Below, piece by piece: positions 63,969 to 64,000 of a stretch of 64,000 nt of DNA. A program made the position numbers and the translations under genes. Positions within the stretch are counted from its first letter, which is position 1; each line of letters opens with the position of its first letter. Source of the DNA: Sphingomonas carotinifaciens (GTDB lineage Bacteria > Pseudomonadota > Alphaproteobacteria > Sphingomonadales > Sphingomonadaceae); NCBI RefSeq assembly GCF_009789535.1, contig NZ_WSUT01000001.1, forward strand, positions 124,001 to 188,000, in the 5' to 3' direction. The notes beneath the pieces are model-generated. The model saw only the letters and a program-made list of their open reading frames with translations, was not told where the DNA came from and ran no database searches.

Positions 63969-64000
63969 TAGCTGATCCGCCGCTTGTGGGCTGCGATCCT

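Overview
The window is GC-rich alphaproteobacterial DNA, most likely from Sphingomonas or a close sphingomonad. Reasons: five TonB-dependent receptors plus one receptor fragment, a long GH106 rhamnosidase of the kind first described in Sphingomonas, dense overlapping operons with 4-bp start/stop overlaps, and many decayed IS3/IS5/IS1182 remnants. A virB6-virB9-virB10-virB11 block at the left edge points to a conjugative plasmid or an integrated conjugative element. No rRNA, tRNA, CRISPR array or replication origin was seen.

Layout. 1-7445: type IV secretion genes, then a TatA-like gene, a sensor kinase with a very long Pro/Gly-rich periplasmic segment, and an exported beta-rich protein. 7446-8310: decayed DNA with an IS5-type remnant. 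8451-14315: a stand-alone STN-domain protein, a ZnuD-like metal receptor, and a divergent receptor/methyltransferase pair. 14400-17136: an IS1182 remnant, an NmrA-like oxidoreductase and its divergent LysR regulator. 17474-22640: a receptor plus GH36 alpha-galactosidase unit. 23098-24630: IS3 remnants. 24686-49666: a continuous catabolic region. 49805-51785: an IS3 remnant abutting an intact IS5-type element. 51972-63083: a second accessory segment, ended at 63119-63968 by another almost identical IS5-type copy in the opposite orientation.

The main find is 24686-49666, which reads as a nearly self-contained pathway for flavonoid glycosides. Sugar release and uptake: GH106 alpha-L-rhamnosidase, GH1 beta-glucosidase, RhaT rhamnose symporter, a TonB receptor. 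Ring opening: a quercetin 2,3-dioxygenase-like bicupin, an alpha/beta hydrolase able in principle to split the resulting depside, and an A-ring arm of FAD hydroxylase, extradiol (VOC) dioxygenase, FAH-family hydrolase and a GlcG/HbpS-like protein. B-ring use: PobA, PcaHG, PcaB, a PcaD-PcaC fusion (PcaL), PcaIJ and PcaF, taking 4-hydroxybenzoate or protocatechuate to succinyl-CoA and acetyl-CoA. Two regulators (LysR and PobR-like AraC) sit at divergent promoters. The individual families are recognised from sequence; the joint substrate is inferred from the gene set.

The second find is the right-hand segment between the inverted IS5 copies. It holds a TonB receptor co-transcribed with a fusion of a PAP2-type acid phosphatase and a glycerophosphodiester phosphodiesterase, preceded by a Pho-box-like direct repeat. 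Divergent to it is an operon for an exported beta-propeller-like protein, an MFS transporter and a ROK regulator. A separate exported GDPD gene lies downstream of a decayed fragment of a paralogous receptor, so the receptor-GDPD module seems to have existed twice. This looks like a system for scavenging phosphodiesters.
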